This document shows positions 20,051 to 29,817 of a DNA stretch of 64,000 nt, in pieces; within the stretch, counting starts at the first letter, position 1; each line of letters begins with the position of its first letter. The stretch comes from Pseudomonadota bacterium (GTDB lineage: Bacteria > Pseudomonadota > Gammaproteobacteria > Pseudomonadales > Oleiphilaceae). The position numbers were made by a program, and so were the translations under genes. The DNA lies in NCBI GenBank assembly GCA_002747395.1, contig PDPE01000030.1, forward strand, positions 48,706-112,705. The letters run 5' to 3'. The notes beneath the pieces are model-generated. The model searched no databases, was not told the DNA's origin, and saw nothing but the letters and a program-made list of their open reading frames with translations.

Positions 20051-21037
20051 TTATTTCAACAGGCCGGCTTCCTTGTAATACTTTTTGGCTCCCGGATGCA
20101 AGGGTGCAGACAAGCCATCAGCAACCATCGATTTCTTGTCAAGATGCGCGAAGGCTGGATGCAGGCGTTTGAAACTGTCAAAGTTTTCGAATACCGCCTT
20201 AACAACCTGATAGATCAATTCATCCGGCACATCCGCCGATGACACAAAGGTTGCACCTACACCAAAGGTGGGTACGTCCTTCTCATTCCCGCGGTACATT
20301 CCACCTGGAACTGTTGCTGTCCGGTAATAGGGCGTATTTTCTACCAACTCACCTACAGCCTTGCCATCAACGGCCACCAGAACACTGTCGCAGGAGGTAG
20401 TGGCCTCCTTGATAGCGCCGGAGGGGTGCCCCACAACATAAACCATTGCGTCGATTTTGTTATCACACAGGGCCTTGGATTGCTCGGATGCCTTCAATTC
20501 GGAAGCAAGCTTGAAGTCTCCTTTGGTCCATCCCATTTTATCCATCAACACCTCCATGGTGCCGCGCTGACCCGACCCGGGATTACCAATATTAACCCGT
20601 TTGCCTTTCAGTTGGGAAAAATCGGTCACCCCTGAATCCTTGCGAGCCACAACAGTAAAGGGTTCCGGATGTAAGGAGAAAACAGCGCGGAGCTTCTTGT
20701 TCGGCCCCTTGCCTTCGAATTTGCTCGTTCCATTGTAAGCATGATATTGCCAATCGGATTGAGCAACCCCCATGTCCAGTTCGCCTTCCCGAATGGTGTT
20801 CAGGTTATATATTGAACCACCGGTACTTTCGACAGAACAGCGAATCCCGTGTTCCCTTCTCGACTTGTTGACCAGTCGGCAAATTGCCCCGCCTGCAGGA
20901 TAGTAAACGCCGGTAACACCACCTGTTCCAATAGTGATAAATTGTTGCTCTTTAGAAGCCGCCTGAGCGCCAATCGCAGCAGTCATGCCAACCGTACCGG
21001 CGATCATCAGGGTTACGAGTTTTTTGGTTAGTGCCAT
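20051..21037 (-). CDS. TAXI-family TRAP solute-binding protein
   Basis: The 328-residue periplasmic receptor has a signal peptide of about 26 residues ending in AQAA. The TAXI signature follows: [22 protein letters not shown] (residues 34-55), then [25 protein letters not shown] and [18 protein letters not shown]. It delivers a ligand to the fused permease encoded next. Ligands of TAXI receptors are mostly uncharacterised; acidic compounds such as glutamate or 2-oxoglutarate are documented for a few. Confidence 0.93.
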   Translation of the reverse strand: MALTKKLVTLMIAGTVGMTAAIGAQAASKEQQFITIGTGGVTGVYYPAGGAICRLVNKSRREHGIRCSVESTGGSIYNLNTIREGELDMGVAQSDWQYHAYNGTSKFEGKGPNKKLRAVFSLHPEPFTVVARKDSGVTDFSQLKGKRVNIGNPGSGQRGTMEVLMDKMGWTKGDFKLASELKASEQSKALCDNKIDAMVYVVGHPSGAIKEATTSCDSVLVAVDGKAVGELVENTPYYRTATVPGGMYRGNEKDVPTFGVGATFVSSADVPDELIYQVVKAVFENFDSFKRLHPAFAHLDKKSMVADGLSAPLHPGAKKYYKEAGLLK

Positions 21038-21218
21038 ACTTCAATCCTTCCTTAATTTTCAATTATTAGAGTTTTATTTTTAACAAATCAGGGAGTCACT
21101 CATTATCCGGATTTCAAAATCTATACTACTATACCAGCAAAAAAAGTAACAATAGAAAAAAACCGGCATCAGGAAACGGATTGCCACCAGGGTGTTGGTC
21201 GGATGGACTTGCAAATAC

Positions 21219-21251
21219 AAAAAAACCGCGGGCTCACTTCGCGGTTTTTTT
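21219..21251. terminator. Rho-independent terminator, bidirectional form
   Basis: CCGCG pairs with CGCGG across a nine-base loop, flanked by A7 and T7 tracts, so it can act on either strand. It lies 34 bp beyond the stop of the minus-strand RND gene. Confidence 0.85.
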
Positions 21252-21284
21252 GTATTACCAGCGAGACACTGCTTGCCTGCCAGC

Positions 21285-23681
21285 CTACGAGGCAGCTGCC
21301 CTGGCCGCTTTTGCCCTGGCGATCATTTTCTCCGGGTTTAAAAGAAACCTGGCCAAAGCAGGCAACAACCAGAGCGAGCCAACCATGTTCCAGATAAACA
21401 TGAAGAACAGGAGTATTCCCATATCCGCCTGGAATTTGATCGGCGAGAAAATCCAGGTACACACGCCCACACCCAGAGTCAAGCCGGTAAAGCTGACGGC
21501 TTTGCCCGTCGTCCGGAGCGTTTCATAGTAAGCCTCCTGCAAGGACCTGCCTTCCAGAATCATTTTTTCCAGCCTGGAGTAGATATAAATACCATAATCG
21601 ACACCAATCCCGACACCCAGGGCAATAACGGGCAAAGTCGCGACCTTGATACCTATGCCCATTTTAGCCATCAGTGCCTCGCACAATACCGAGGTCAGAC
21701 CAAGCGGGATGACAATACAAAGCACGGCACGCAGGCTTCGGAAAGTGATAAAGCACAGCGTGCTGACTACTGCATAAACGAAGAACAGCATCATATTCTT
21801 CGCTTTCATAATCACTTCATTGGTGGCCGCTTCAATGCCGCCATTACCCGCTGCCAACAGAAAACGAAAATTCTCGAACGGGTTATCATCGACAAATGCC
21901 TTTACCACATTGACGACCCGCTCAAGTGTTTCGGCTTTGTGATCCGTCAAATACACGATCAGGGGAGTCAGGCTGCAGTCCGTATTAATCATACCGCTGG
22001 GAGCACGCCGAAGCGATGAGTTGATGATCGACTGATTTCTGGACAGCTCATACCACTTCCAGCTGCCTTCGTTCAGTGCCTTGGTTACAATTTTGGACAC
22101 CGTCACCAGAGAGGCAGTTGTCTGCACCCCATCCGTATTTTCGAGCACCCATTGCAGCCTGTCCATCGCATCCAGAACCGGATAGGTCGCACATTTTTCC
22201 GGCTCGGTTTCAACCATAATCACCATCACATCCGAACTGGTGCTGTAATTACTGATGATATATTCATTGTCCAGGTTGTAACGTGAATCCGGCCTCAACT
22301 CCGGGGCCCCCTTGTCCAGATCACCAATTTTCAGGTCTGTCTGGTAATAGAAGCCCAGACCAAAGCCAAGAATGGCAATCAGTACCGAAATCGGTGCCAC
22401 ACCCGGGTGCGAGAAGTAAGACAGAACCCGCCATTTTCTATCCGCTTTTTCACCATGATTTTGAATATAAGCAATGCCGGATTTATTGATGCCGACATAA
22501 GACATGATAATCGGCAGCAAAACCAGGTTGGTGACAATGATAATCGCCACCCCCACACCGGCAGCAACCGCCAGATCCTTGATCACATCGATAGTGATGA
22601 ACAGCAAGGTCAAAAAACCGATGGCGTCACTCACCAGTGCCAGCATACCGGGAATATAAAGCTGGCGAAATGCAAGCCTGGCTGAAGTCAGGGAGTCCAG
22701 CCCCTTTGCGGCTTCCACGGCCATCGCATTGACTACCTGAACGCCGTGACTGATGCCGATTGCAAACACCAGGAAGGGCACCAATACCGAGTATGGATCC
22801 ATGCCATAACCAAGCAATCTCAATATGCCCAACTGCCAGAACACTGCGACCAGTGATGCAAACAGCGGCACCAGGGTACTGGAAAGACACCTCGAATAGA
22901 TGAGAAGGAAGATGAAAGTAAGAGTGAGCGTCACCACCGCAAACAGCGTGATCGATTTGATTCCTTCGATCAAATCGCCCACCTTCTTGGCGAAACCGAT
23001 AATGTGAATATCAATGTTCGGATTCAATTCCTGGTATTTTTGGCGGACTTTTTCCTCAAGGTCCCGCGAAAAAGCCTTGTAATCGAGTTTCTTGCCAGTT
23101 TCAGGATGGACTTCAGACAGGGGGGCAAAAATTATGGCAGATTTAAAGTTATCTGCTACCAGACGACCGACCTGACCGGACTTTAGTATATTCTGTCGCA
23201 ACTCCTCCAGGCTTTCAGAGGATCCGTCATACCCGTCAGGGATGACAGGCCCGCCCTGGAACCCCTCTTCGGTGACTTCCACCCACCGCACATTCGGAGT
23301 CCACAGTGACTTCAGTCCGGATCGATCGACCCCCGGCAGATAGAACACTTCGTCAGTAATTTGCTGCAGGGCTTGCATATACTCTTCACTGAAGATATCT
23401 CCTTCCCTGACTGAAACGGCAATTCTGACGGAGTTGCCAAGATTCTCCAAATCCTCTCGATGATTGAGCATATTCTGGATAAACGGATGATCAAGAGGTA
23501 TCAAACGTTCCAGGCTGGCATCCGGCTTTATCTTCGTTGCGTTATAACCGAAAAAAGCGGTGAGCAACAAAAACAGAACCAGTATGAGAAAGCGGTTATT
23601 AAATATCATCCGCTCCAAAAAAGGCTCTGCTTGCGGGTGGAGTATAAAGTGCTCACCTTTGTCATGTTTTGGGTTAGACAT
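21285..23681 (-). CDS. RND-superfamily lipid exporter-like protein (MMPL/COG1033 type)
   Basis: At 798 residues it shows the 12-span RND layout: one span near 30-48, a large periplasmic loop to about 235, five spans to 410, one more near 435, a second loop to 620, then five spans. It is shorter than AcrB-type drug pumps and fits the MMPL/HpnN-like group that moves lipids or hydrophobic compounds across the envelope. It is encoded after a YCF48-like protein and a DUF1329 protein, a conserved association in Pseudomonas and marine bacteria; such clusters usually also hold DUF1302, which is not seen here. It likely acts with both neighbours. Confidence 0.88.
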   Translation of the reverse strand: MSNPKHDKGEHFILHPQAEPFLERMIFNNRFLILVLFLLLTAFFGYNATKIKPDASLERLIPLDHPFIQNMLNHREDLENLGNSVRIAVSVREGDIFSEEYMQALQQITDEVFYLPGVDRSGLKSLWTPNVRWVEVTEEGFQGGPVIPDGYDGSSESLEELRQNILKSGQVGRLVADNFKSAIIFAPLSEVHPETGKKLDYKAFSRDLEEKVRQKYQELNPNIDIHIIGFAKKVGDLIEGIKSITLFAVVTLTLTFIFLLIYSRCLSSTLVPLFASLVAVFWQLGILRLLGYGMDPYSVLVPFLVFAIGISHGVQVVNAMAVEAAKGLDSLTSARLAFRQLYIPGMLALVSDAIGFLTLLFITIDVIKDLAVAAGVGVAIIIVTNLVLLPIIMSYVGINKSGIAYIQNHGEKADRKWRVLSYFSHPGVAPISVLIAILGFGLGFYYQTDLKIGDLDKGAPELRPDSRYNLDNEYIISNYSTSSDVMVIMVETEPEKCATYPVLDAMDRLQWVLENTDGVQTTASLVTVSKIVTKALNEGSWKWYELSRNQSIINSSLRRAPSGMINTDCSLTPLIVYLTDHKAETLERVVNVVKAFVDDNPFENFRFLLAAGNGGIEAATNEVIMKAKNMMLFFVYAVVSTLCFITFRSLRAVLCIVIPLGLTSVLCEALMAKMGIGIKVATLPVIALGVGIGVDYGIYIYSRLEKMILEGRSLQEAYYETLRTTGKAVSFTGLTLGVGVCTWIFSPIKFQADMGILLFFMFIWNMVGSLWLLPALARFLLNPEKMIARAKAARAAAS

Positions 23682-23711
23682 CCATTATTCCTCTGAAAAC
23701 CGTTGCTGCCA

Positions 23712-24905
23712 TCATAGATTTTTGCCTTTGCTATCCGAGTTCACAACACCATTTTCGCCAAATAGCAGCAGGGTTTGATCGGTTTTTTGTATTACCGCTG
23801 AAAGAGCCTGCCTGTCCTTTCTTTCAATGGAAATAAAGCTCTCTCCGCTGTCATTACTCACTGCGACAACACCTCGAAGCCCGACCAGGGTGACGTTATT
23901 GTTTTTCCCGTAGGAACCCCCGGTCAATGAGGCATCCGTCCCGGAGTCAATGCGTTTCCAGCTTTGCCCCAGGTCAACGGAACGAAAAACGTGACCACGC
24001 AGACCAAAAACAAGCAACTCATTGACGTTGCCCGTTCCCGTCAAGCCGAAAAATGACCCGTCATAGGGCACATCCAGCGATTGCCATGTTTCACCAAAAT
24101 CCATTGACACATAGGCAATCCCGGCCTCTCCGACCATAAACAGTGCGTCACCGGCAATCTTGTCAATGGCATTCAGATGAAAGCGATCCGGGTTTTTTAT
24201 CTGGTGCGCCCGGTTTTCCCAGGTTTTGCCGCCATCAGAAGTTTTAAAGAAGAAACCGTAAGCACCGACTGCAAAGCCGTTATTGACGTCTTTGAACCAC
24301 ACATCCAGCAGCGGTTTGCTGGCCCCCGTTTCAGCATCCGCAATTGCATCTTCCAGGTTATATTGCGCTTCTTCAAGTTCATATTCAATATCCACCTTGC
24401 CCTCTTCCGGTGCCGCATCAAGCCTTGCTTCGAGTTTTTCAACCTGAAGTCTGGCCGCCTGAATAACCATCTGATTTGCCAAATGGCCGTCGAGCTGCTT
24501 TATCCAGGTTTTACCCGCGTCACTTGTGTGCAGCACTATGCCGCCATGCCCCACTGCCCAGCCATGCCTGCTATCGACGAAGTAAACTGCTGTCAACGTA
24601 GTAGACACGGGAACCACTCCCTGAGCCCAGGTTTTACCACCGTCTTCTGAATAAATGATATGGCCCCGCTCTCCCACTGCGACATAGGTAGTACCCGCAA
24701 GGGTTATATCCAGCAGTAACGATTGTGTCGCAAGATCGGTTTCCATCGCCGGCGTTTCCAGCACATCCTCCAGTGCCGTGGCAGGATGCGTAAAAAACAC
24801 CAGCACGCTTGCAGAAAAAGCGATAAACCGCAATCGGTGGACAATAGTCCAAACGCTTCCCCGGCATACCGCAGACAAGACTCTGCGGAACAATTTTTTC
24901 TTCAT
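23712..24905 (-). CDS. YCF48/BNR-repeat beta-propeller protein, exported
   Basis: The 397-residue protein starts with a long signal sequence (hydrophobic at about 24-42). At least six BNR-type repeats follow: YSEDGGKTW, TSDAGKTW, TSDGGKTW, SMDFGETW, SVDLGQSW and NDSGESF. This is the YCF48-like photosystem-stability-factor fold, a propeller used for protein assembly in the periplasm. A helical insert at about residues 145-190 interrupts the propeller. Its location between the DUF1329 and RND genes suggests that it assists this envelope transport system. Confidence 0.88.
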   Translation of the reverse strand: MKKKLFRRVLSAVCRGSVWTIVHRLRFIAFSASVLVFFTHPATALEDVLETPAMETDLATQSLLLDITLAGTTYVAVGERGHIIYSEDGGKTWAQGVVPVSTTLTAVYFVDSRHGWAVGHGGIVLHTSDAGKTWIKQLDGHLANQMVIQAARLQVEKLEARLDAAPEEGKVDIEYELEEAQYNLEDAIADAETGASKPLLDVWFKDVNNGFAVGAYGFFFKTSDGGKTWENRAHQIKNPDRFHLNAIDKIAGDALFMVGEAGIAYVSMDFGETWQSLDVPYDGSFFGLTGTGNVNELLVFGLRGHVFRSVDLGQSWKRIDSGTDASLTGGSYGKNNNVTLVGLRGVVAVSNDSGESFISIERKDRQALSAVIQKTDQTLLLFGENGVVNSDSKGKNL

Positions 24906-24962
24906 AAAATTCGCCTTCTACCTGGTTTTAATCATTATGTTTGCATACTGCATATTTTATGG

Positions 24963-25022
24963 GCCATACATTCCAATGCCATATATTCCAAAACCATATA
25001 TTCCGGTGCCATACAGTTACCA
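24963..25022. repeat. 15-bp tandem repeat, about four copies
   Basis: Imperfect copies of CCATATATTCCAAAA occupy the 159-bp gap between the DUF1329 stop and the YCF48-like start. The central two copies are nearly identical and the outer ones are more diverged. Confidence 0.85.
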
Positions 25023-25064
25023 CTACGACCAGGTGAAACAGATAAAAGCGACAACCCCGCGCAT

Positions 25065-26447
25065 TTATCTGCCACGCCGCCTTAGTTCCCTCGGTTTGAA
25101 GTATCTGGAATCGGGCACCTTGTTCTCAAACACGCGAGTATCCCGTTCTTCACTATCCAGACCCTGAACGTGATAGCGACGAGCCTGCAAATCGTAAAAA
25201 ACATCAATTGCAGTCCACACACCGGGAAGCTCGTAAAAGTTTTTCAGAAAGGCCATACTCACTCGCCACAACTCTCCACGAGAATCAAACTGGTCTGCCA
25301 ATGCAACATTCCAACTATCTTCATCAATATAGAACACACGTTTTTTATAGATATGGCGTGATCCGGCTTTCAAATTTGCTTCCACCACATGTGTCCGATG
25401 CAACTCCCAACGGGTATACTCGGGATTGATGTGAGAAATACTGAGCAAATCCTTATACTTGACGGTTGACTGGCTCACCTTGTAACTGTTATAGGGGATG
25501 TAATACTCTTTCAGCCCCTTGTATGTCCAGTTATACAAATCAGGGGAGCCATTGTATAAATCCGTATCATCAGCAGTTCTCAGATTGTCCGCAGCGGCGA
25601 TGGGAGAATCATACGCCAGATTCGGAGCACGCCGAACCCTTCGCTGCCCCTTGCTATACCCCCAGGCTTTGCGGGGTTCCCTTAGCTGATCTATCGTTTC
25701 ATGCACAAGAATCGCTCCACCTGCCAACCGCGCAGGCGATTTGGTAAAGGACAGGTAGTAGGACAGGATATTGTCAAGGTCTTCGACCGAGCCTTCCGGG
25801 TTATAAAAATTCCAGAAAACCTCCTGTTGGGAGCTGACAAGCGTATAGTCACCATTACGCTGAACAGCAACCTCGGAAGAACGTCGGGTAACGAAAACTC
25901 CACGCCACCGGGTCATATGATTCCAAATCGCCTGTAGCGCCTTTTCGCTGTCCGAACCCGAGAGAATCGGAAACGGAATCCCCCCGTAGGCATTTTCAAC
26001 ACCATTCCCCCCACCCGCCAAAGTGGCAGTTAACGCATTTTTGGCTGTATTTTTTATTACCCAGTCGGGAGCAGTATGGGTTCTGCGTGACGTGTAAACC
26101 GGCAGTTTAAAAGAAGTCGGATAGGTTTTTATCAGTGCCCTGACTCCGGGAGACAGCCTTGCTGCATATTTATTTACATTTTGAGCGGTTATCGTAAAGA
26201 GAGGCTTGTCTTTGGGGAAGGGATCCGGGTGATGTTGACCAGGGCGTTTATACCTTGGGGGCGGGGTCGTCAAGCCGCCAGTCCACGCCGGAATCGTGCC
26301 TGCCCGATTGCCCTTTTTTATCGCTCCGAAGGGGGTGAGTTCCTTACCCAGCCTGTCAGCTTCCTGTTTTGATACTTTCGCACCCGCCGGGATACCAAAA
26401 CAAAACAACAACAAAAAGCCTGCGACGAACGTTTTTTTATTATACAT
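25065..26447 (-). CDS. DUF1329 outer-membrane-associated lipid-transfer-like protein
   Basis: The 460-residue protein has a cleavable signal peptide (about 1-23, ending AGA) and the DUF1329 opening KVSKQEADRLGKELTPFGA, followed by GTIPAWTGGL. DUF1329 proteins have a LolB/VioE-like open-barrel fold and occur with RND permeases, YCF48-like proteins and DUF1302 proteins. They are thought to carry hydrophobic ligands across the periplasm. It is the first gene of a three-gene run ending with the RND exporter. Confidence 0.9.
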   Translation of the reverse strand: MYNKKTFVAGFLLLFCFGIPAGAKVSKQEADRLGKELTPFGAIKKGNRAGTIPAWTGGLTTPPPRYKRPGQHHPDPFPKDKPLFTITAQNVNKYAARLSPGVRALIKTYPTSFKLPVYTSRRTHTAPDWVIKNTAKNALTATLAGGGNGVENAYGGIPFPILSGSDSEKALQAIWNHMTRWRGVFVTRRSSEVAVQRNGDYTLVSSQQEVFWNFYNPEGSVEDLDNILSYYLSFTKSPARLAGGAILVHETIDQLREPRKAWGYSKGQRRVRRAPNLAYDSPIAAADNLRTADDTDLYNGSPDLYNWTYKGLKEYYIPYNSYKVSQSTVKYKDLLSISHINPEYTRWELHRTHVVEANLKAGSRHIYKKRVFYIDEDSWNVALADQFDSRGELWRVSMAFLKNFYELPGVWTAIDVFYDLQARRYHVQGLDSEERDTRVFENKVPDSRYFKPRELRRRGR

Positions 26448-26548
26448 TATTTTCCCTGCTACATAGCCAATTGAAATTTATGGTAATTCAATGGCGCCAC
26501 CCGATGACGCCGCAATACTGGCTGACTATTAACCCCTCCAGCTGCCTG

Positions 26549-29251
26549 CTAGTTATTTTTGCCCTTGGATGCAATTTCATACACATCTTTGGATAATTGT
26601 GGCTGCCTCAGTATTCGCTCGAGCTCAGCTTTGAGCAAGGTCTGGCGGTCAACGCTGTACTTTTTCCACCGGGTCAATGGAATGGCAAGTCGTGCGGCAA
26701 TCTGTGAGTTTTGTTTATCCAGCTCAATCACCCGATCTGCAAGAAACCGGTAACCCTCTCCAGACAAGTCGTGGAAGTTTACCAGACTCTGGCCGGCGAA
26801 CGTACCGATAACGGAACGAACCTTGTTCGGATTCCTGATTTCAAACGCGGGATGCCTCATCAAGTCCTTGACCCGTTTGAGTGTTCCTGTTCGGGCATGG
26901 CCACACTGAAGCGCAAACCACATTTCAACCACCTGCGCGTCCTCTTTCCACGCCTGATAAAAAGCACCCAATGCGGCATCCCGCTCAGGCATAAATGATG
27001 ACTCCATCAACGCAACCAAAGCACCTGACCGGTCAGTCATATTGGTAGCATTGGAATACTGCTGCAATGCCCACTCCAGCGCCTCTTCATCATCTATTTT
27101 AAGCAGCCAGGACAGCGCCGAATTCTTGAGAGAGCGCTGTGCGACCGATATTGGATCAAATCGATATGCAACAGCATTGTTATGGGAAAGATAGAGATCC
27201 TTTAACTCCAGGCGCAGCTGATGTGCAATGGTTTCCGACACAAGGTTTCTTGCAGCATGAATTTCATCCACATGGGCAGTCACAGATATCTCGGTGAGAA
27301 ACTGCTCTGTGGGTAACAGCATCATTTTGGCCAATAACGCCAACTCCTCGGCAGATCGCTCCGTTTTGGGGCCAAGCGATATCCGGTATGCTTCAATCAA
27401 ACGATGATCTACCATCGAGCCATCGACACTCACCCCTTCCACCTGCCTGGCTATCAATTCCTGAATGACACTGGTAGCGAGTTTTTGCCCGGCATCCCAA
27501 CGGTTAAAACCGTCCGAGTCGTGGCTCATCAAAAACATCAACTCATCCCGGCTGTAATCGTAGTTGAGTCTTACCGGTGCTGAAAACCCCCTGAGGAAGG
27601 ATGGGTGCGGCTTTGCGGTCAGGCCGGAAAAGCACCATTTCCGGGAAGTATCACGCAGTTCCAGCATTTCGGTATGATTGCCTCCTCCACCGTTTTCCGG
27701 CTGACAGGAAAAATTGCCATCGGGCTGAGCGCCAACCCTGATATCCTGGCCATGATCGTCCATCAGGCCGATCGCAAAGGGGATGTGAAATGGCAATTTT
27801 TCCGGCTGCCCCGGGGTTGCCGGGCAACTCTGCGTCACGGTGATGCGATATTCACCCTCGGCCTGGTCAAACTCATCCGAGACATCCAGAACCGGCGTGC
27901 CAGCCTGATCGTACCATCGTCTGAACAGGGAAAGATCCACGCCACTTGCTTCCTCCATGGCAACAACAAAATCCTCTGTCGTTACTGCCTGGCCATCGTG
28001 CCTGGCAAAATAATGATCACTGCCCTTGCGGAATGCCTCCGCCCCCAGCAGCCTGTGGATCATTCTTACCACTTCTGCGCCTTTCTCGTAGACTGTCAGG
28101 GTATAAAAGTTGGATATTTCAATATAGGAAGAAGGTCTGACAGGATGTGCCATCGGGCCTGCGTCTTCAGCAAACTGGGCCGTTCTGAGCAAGTTGACAT
28201 CTTCTATCCGCTTTATCGTCCGCGCACCCATATCGGCGGAAAATTCTGAATCCCTGAATACCGTAAAACCCTCTTTCAGGCTCAACTGAAACCAGTCTCG
28301 ACACGTCACGCGGTTGCCAGACCAGTTATGAAAATACTCATGGGCGACTATGCCTTCAATTCTCTGGTAAGCGCCGTCTGTAGAGGCATCAGGCCTGGCC
28401 AGCACACAGGATGAATTAAATATGTTCAGCCCCTTGTTTTCCATGGCCCCCATATTGAAATCGTCAACTGCGACTATCATAAATACATCCAGATCATACT
28501 CGAGCCCATACACCTGCTCATCCCATTCCATGGCTTTTTTCAGGGAAGTCATCGCAAAGTCACATTTATCAGAATTATGCGACTCGACATACATGCGCAG
28601 ATCAATTTCCCTGCCCGAACAGGTCATAAACCGATCCTGGTGAAGGTGGAGGTCTCCGGCCACCAGGGCAAACAGATAGCAGGGTTTTTTAAAAGGATCG
28701 TGCCAAGTAGCAAAATGCCTGCCATCAGCCAGATCCCCACTTTTTATTTTGTTTCCGTTTGACAACAACACCGGGTAGCGCTTTTTGTCAGCAACTATGG
28801 TGGTGCAAAACCTGGACATAACATCGGGCCGATCCAGATAAAAGGTAATACGCCTGAAGCCTTCCGCTTCACACTGGGAGCAAAACATACCCGAGCTTTT
28901 GTAAAGCCCTTCAAGGCAGGTGTTTTCCCCGGGTTTAATCCTGTTGACACAGGTCAACTCGAAGCTGTCTGGCACCGAGTGAATAATCAGCTCCTCCTCG
29001 TTCAGGCTGTAATCACCCTTTGACAGGGGGGCGCCATCTACCGCCAGGGATACCAGCTCCAGTTCAATACCCGACAAGACCAGGCTACGGGATAGATCAC
29101 TATTCCTTGCGGGGTTTTTCTGAACAGATAAACGCGCCGTGACCACCGCAGACTCTTCAAACAAATCGAAGTGCAAATCCGTCTCATTGATCAGAAACAA
29201 TGGAGGCTGGTACTCACTCAGGTATATCGTTCCTGGTTGTGCATCTTTCAT
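26549..29251 (-). CDS. pepN: Aminopeptidase N (M1 family)
   Basis: A 900-residue cytosolic zinc aminopeptidase, near the 870 of E. coli PepN. The exopeptidase motif GAMENKG and the zinc motif HEYFHNW lie near residue 310, with the second glutamate in LKEGFTVFRDSEF 18 residues later. Downstream are the DUF3458 Ig-like and C-terminal helical domains. It cleaves N-terminal residues from peptides in the last stage of protein turnover. It appears monocistronic, 116 bp after the yeaC-like gene. Confidence 0.97.
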   Translation of the reverse strand: MKDAQPGTIYLSEYQPPLFLINETDLHFDLFEESAVVTARLSVQKNPARNSDLSRSLVLSGIELELVSLAVDGAPLSKGDYSLNEEELIIHSVPDSFELTCVNRIKPGENTCLEGLYKSSGMFCSQCEAEGFRRITFYLDRPDVMSRFCTTIVADKKRYPVLLSNGNKIKSGDLADGRHFATWHDPFKKPCYLFALVAGDLHLHQDRFMTCSGREIDLRMYVESHNSDKCDFAMTSLKKAMEWDEQVYGLEYDLDVFMIVAVDDFNMGAMENKGLNIFNSSCVLARPDASTDGAYQRIEGIVAHEYFHNWSGNRVTCRDWFQLSLKEGFTVFRDSEFSADMGARTIKRIEDVNLLRTAQFAEDAGPMAHPVRPSSYIEISNFYTLTVYEKGAEVVRMIHRLLGAEAFRKGSDHYFARHDGQAVTTEDFVVAMEEASGVDLSLFRRWYDQAGTPVLDVSDEFDQAEGEYRITVTQSCPATPGQPEKLPFHIPFAIGLMDDHGQDIRVGAQPDGNFSCQPENGGGGNHTEMLELRDTSRKWCFSGLTAKPHPSFLRGFSAPVRLNYDYSRDELMFLMSHDSDGFNRWDAGQKLATSVIQELIARQVEGVSVDGSMVDHRLIEAYRISLGPKTERSAEELALLAKMMLLPTEQFLTEISVTAHVDEIHAARNLVSETIAHQLRLELKDLYLSHNNAVAYRFDPISVAQRSLKNSALSWLLKIDDEEALEWALQQYSNATNMTDRSGALVALMESSFMPERDAALGAFYQAWKEDAQVVEMWFALQCGHARTGTLKRVKDLMRHPAFEIRNPNKVRSVIGTFAGQSLVNFHDLSGEGYRFLADRVIELDKQNSQIAARLAIPLTRWKKYSVDRQTLLKAELERILRQPQLSKDVYEIASKGKNN

Positions 29252-29367
29252 AATTAATCGGTATCCGAGATTGGGTTGATTGTTTTTTATTGGAGTTTTT
29301 TCGAAAGCAAATCCGGCTTCATACAGTCCCGGTTTGCGAGTCGGAGGTATACCCGGTACAAAATCGG

Positions 29368-29679
29368 TCAGTGCAGTTTCATTGCAGGGTCAAACTGCTC
29401 GACCCGGGCAATGCTGCCTGTCTCGGTATCGGTCACACCATGCGGGTTTTCCGGTGCGGAGGCACAGGGTGTTTTTTTGTCCTTGCCCCCAATGTAACCG
29501 GTTCTCTCATGCTCTGGCATATTGTGGTAGTCTTCATACATGATAATCATGTCCATGCAGTGTTGCTTTTGATCCGGCGTCAGCCTGCTACCATCTCCCC
29601 ACTTGCCCAGTTCAAGAGATTTTTTAAGGTTTTTGTATGTCTCGTCAGTCAGTGAGCCGACCAGATCCTTCATATTCAT
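29368..29679 (-). CDS. yeaC: YeaC-like protein (DUF1315)
   Basis: The 103-residue protein starts MNMKDLVGSLTDETYKNLK, with LGKWGDGSRLTPDQKQ near 24-40, the DUF1315 signature shared with E. coli YeaC. The C-terminal third is family-variable. The function is unknown. The start codon sits three bases from a 17-bp tandem repeat, so the repeat overlaps the expected ribosome-binding site. Confidence 0.85.
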   Translation of the reverse strand: MNMKDLVGSLTDETYKNLKKSLELGKWGDGSRLTPDQKQHCMDMIIMYEDYHNMPEHERTGYIGGKDKKTPCASAPENPHGVTDTETGSIARVEQFDPAMKLH

Positions 29680-29682
29680 AGT

Positions 29683-29728
29683 ACTACCTCATTCACAGCA
29701 CCACCTCATTCACAGCACCACCTCATTT
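29683..29728. repeat. 17-bp tandem repeat abutting the yeaC start
   Basis: Units ACYACCTCATTCACAGC at 29683 and 29700, with a partial third copy at 29717. The minus-strand form repeats GAGGTGGT, a Shine-Dalgarno-like sequence, so each copy could act as a ribosome-binding site. Confidence 0.85.
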
Positions 29729-29817
29729 TTGATGAATGACTATAACACAGGAAATAAAGTGATGGGAGGTGCCTCATTGACGGAACACGGGAAGGTGAGG
29801 AAAACGTTCGATGACCG

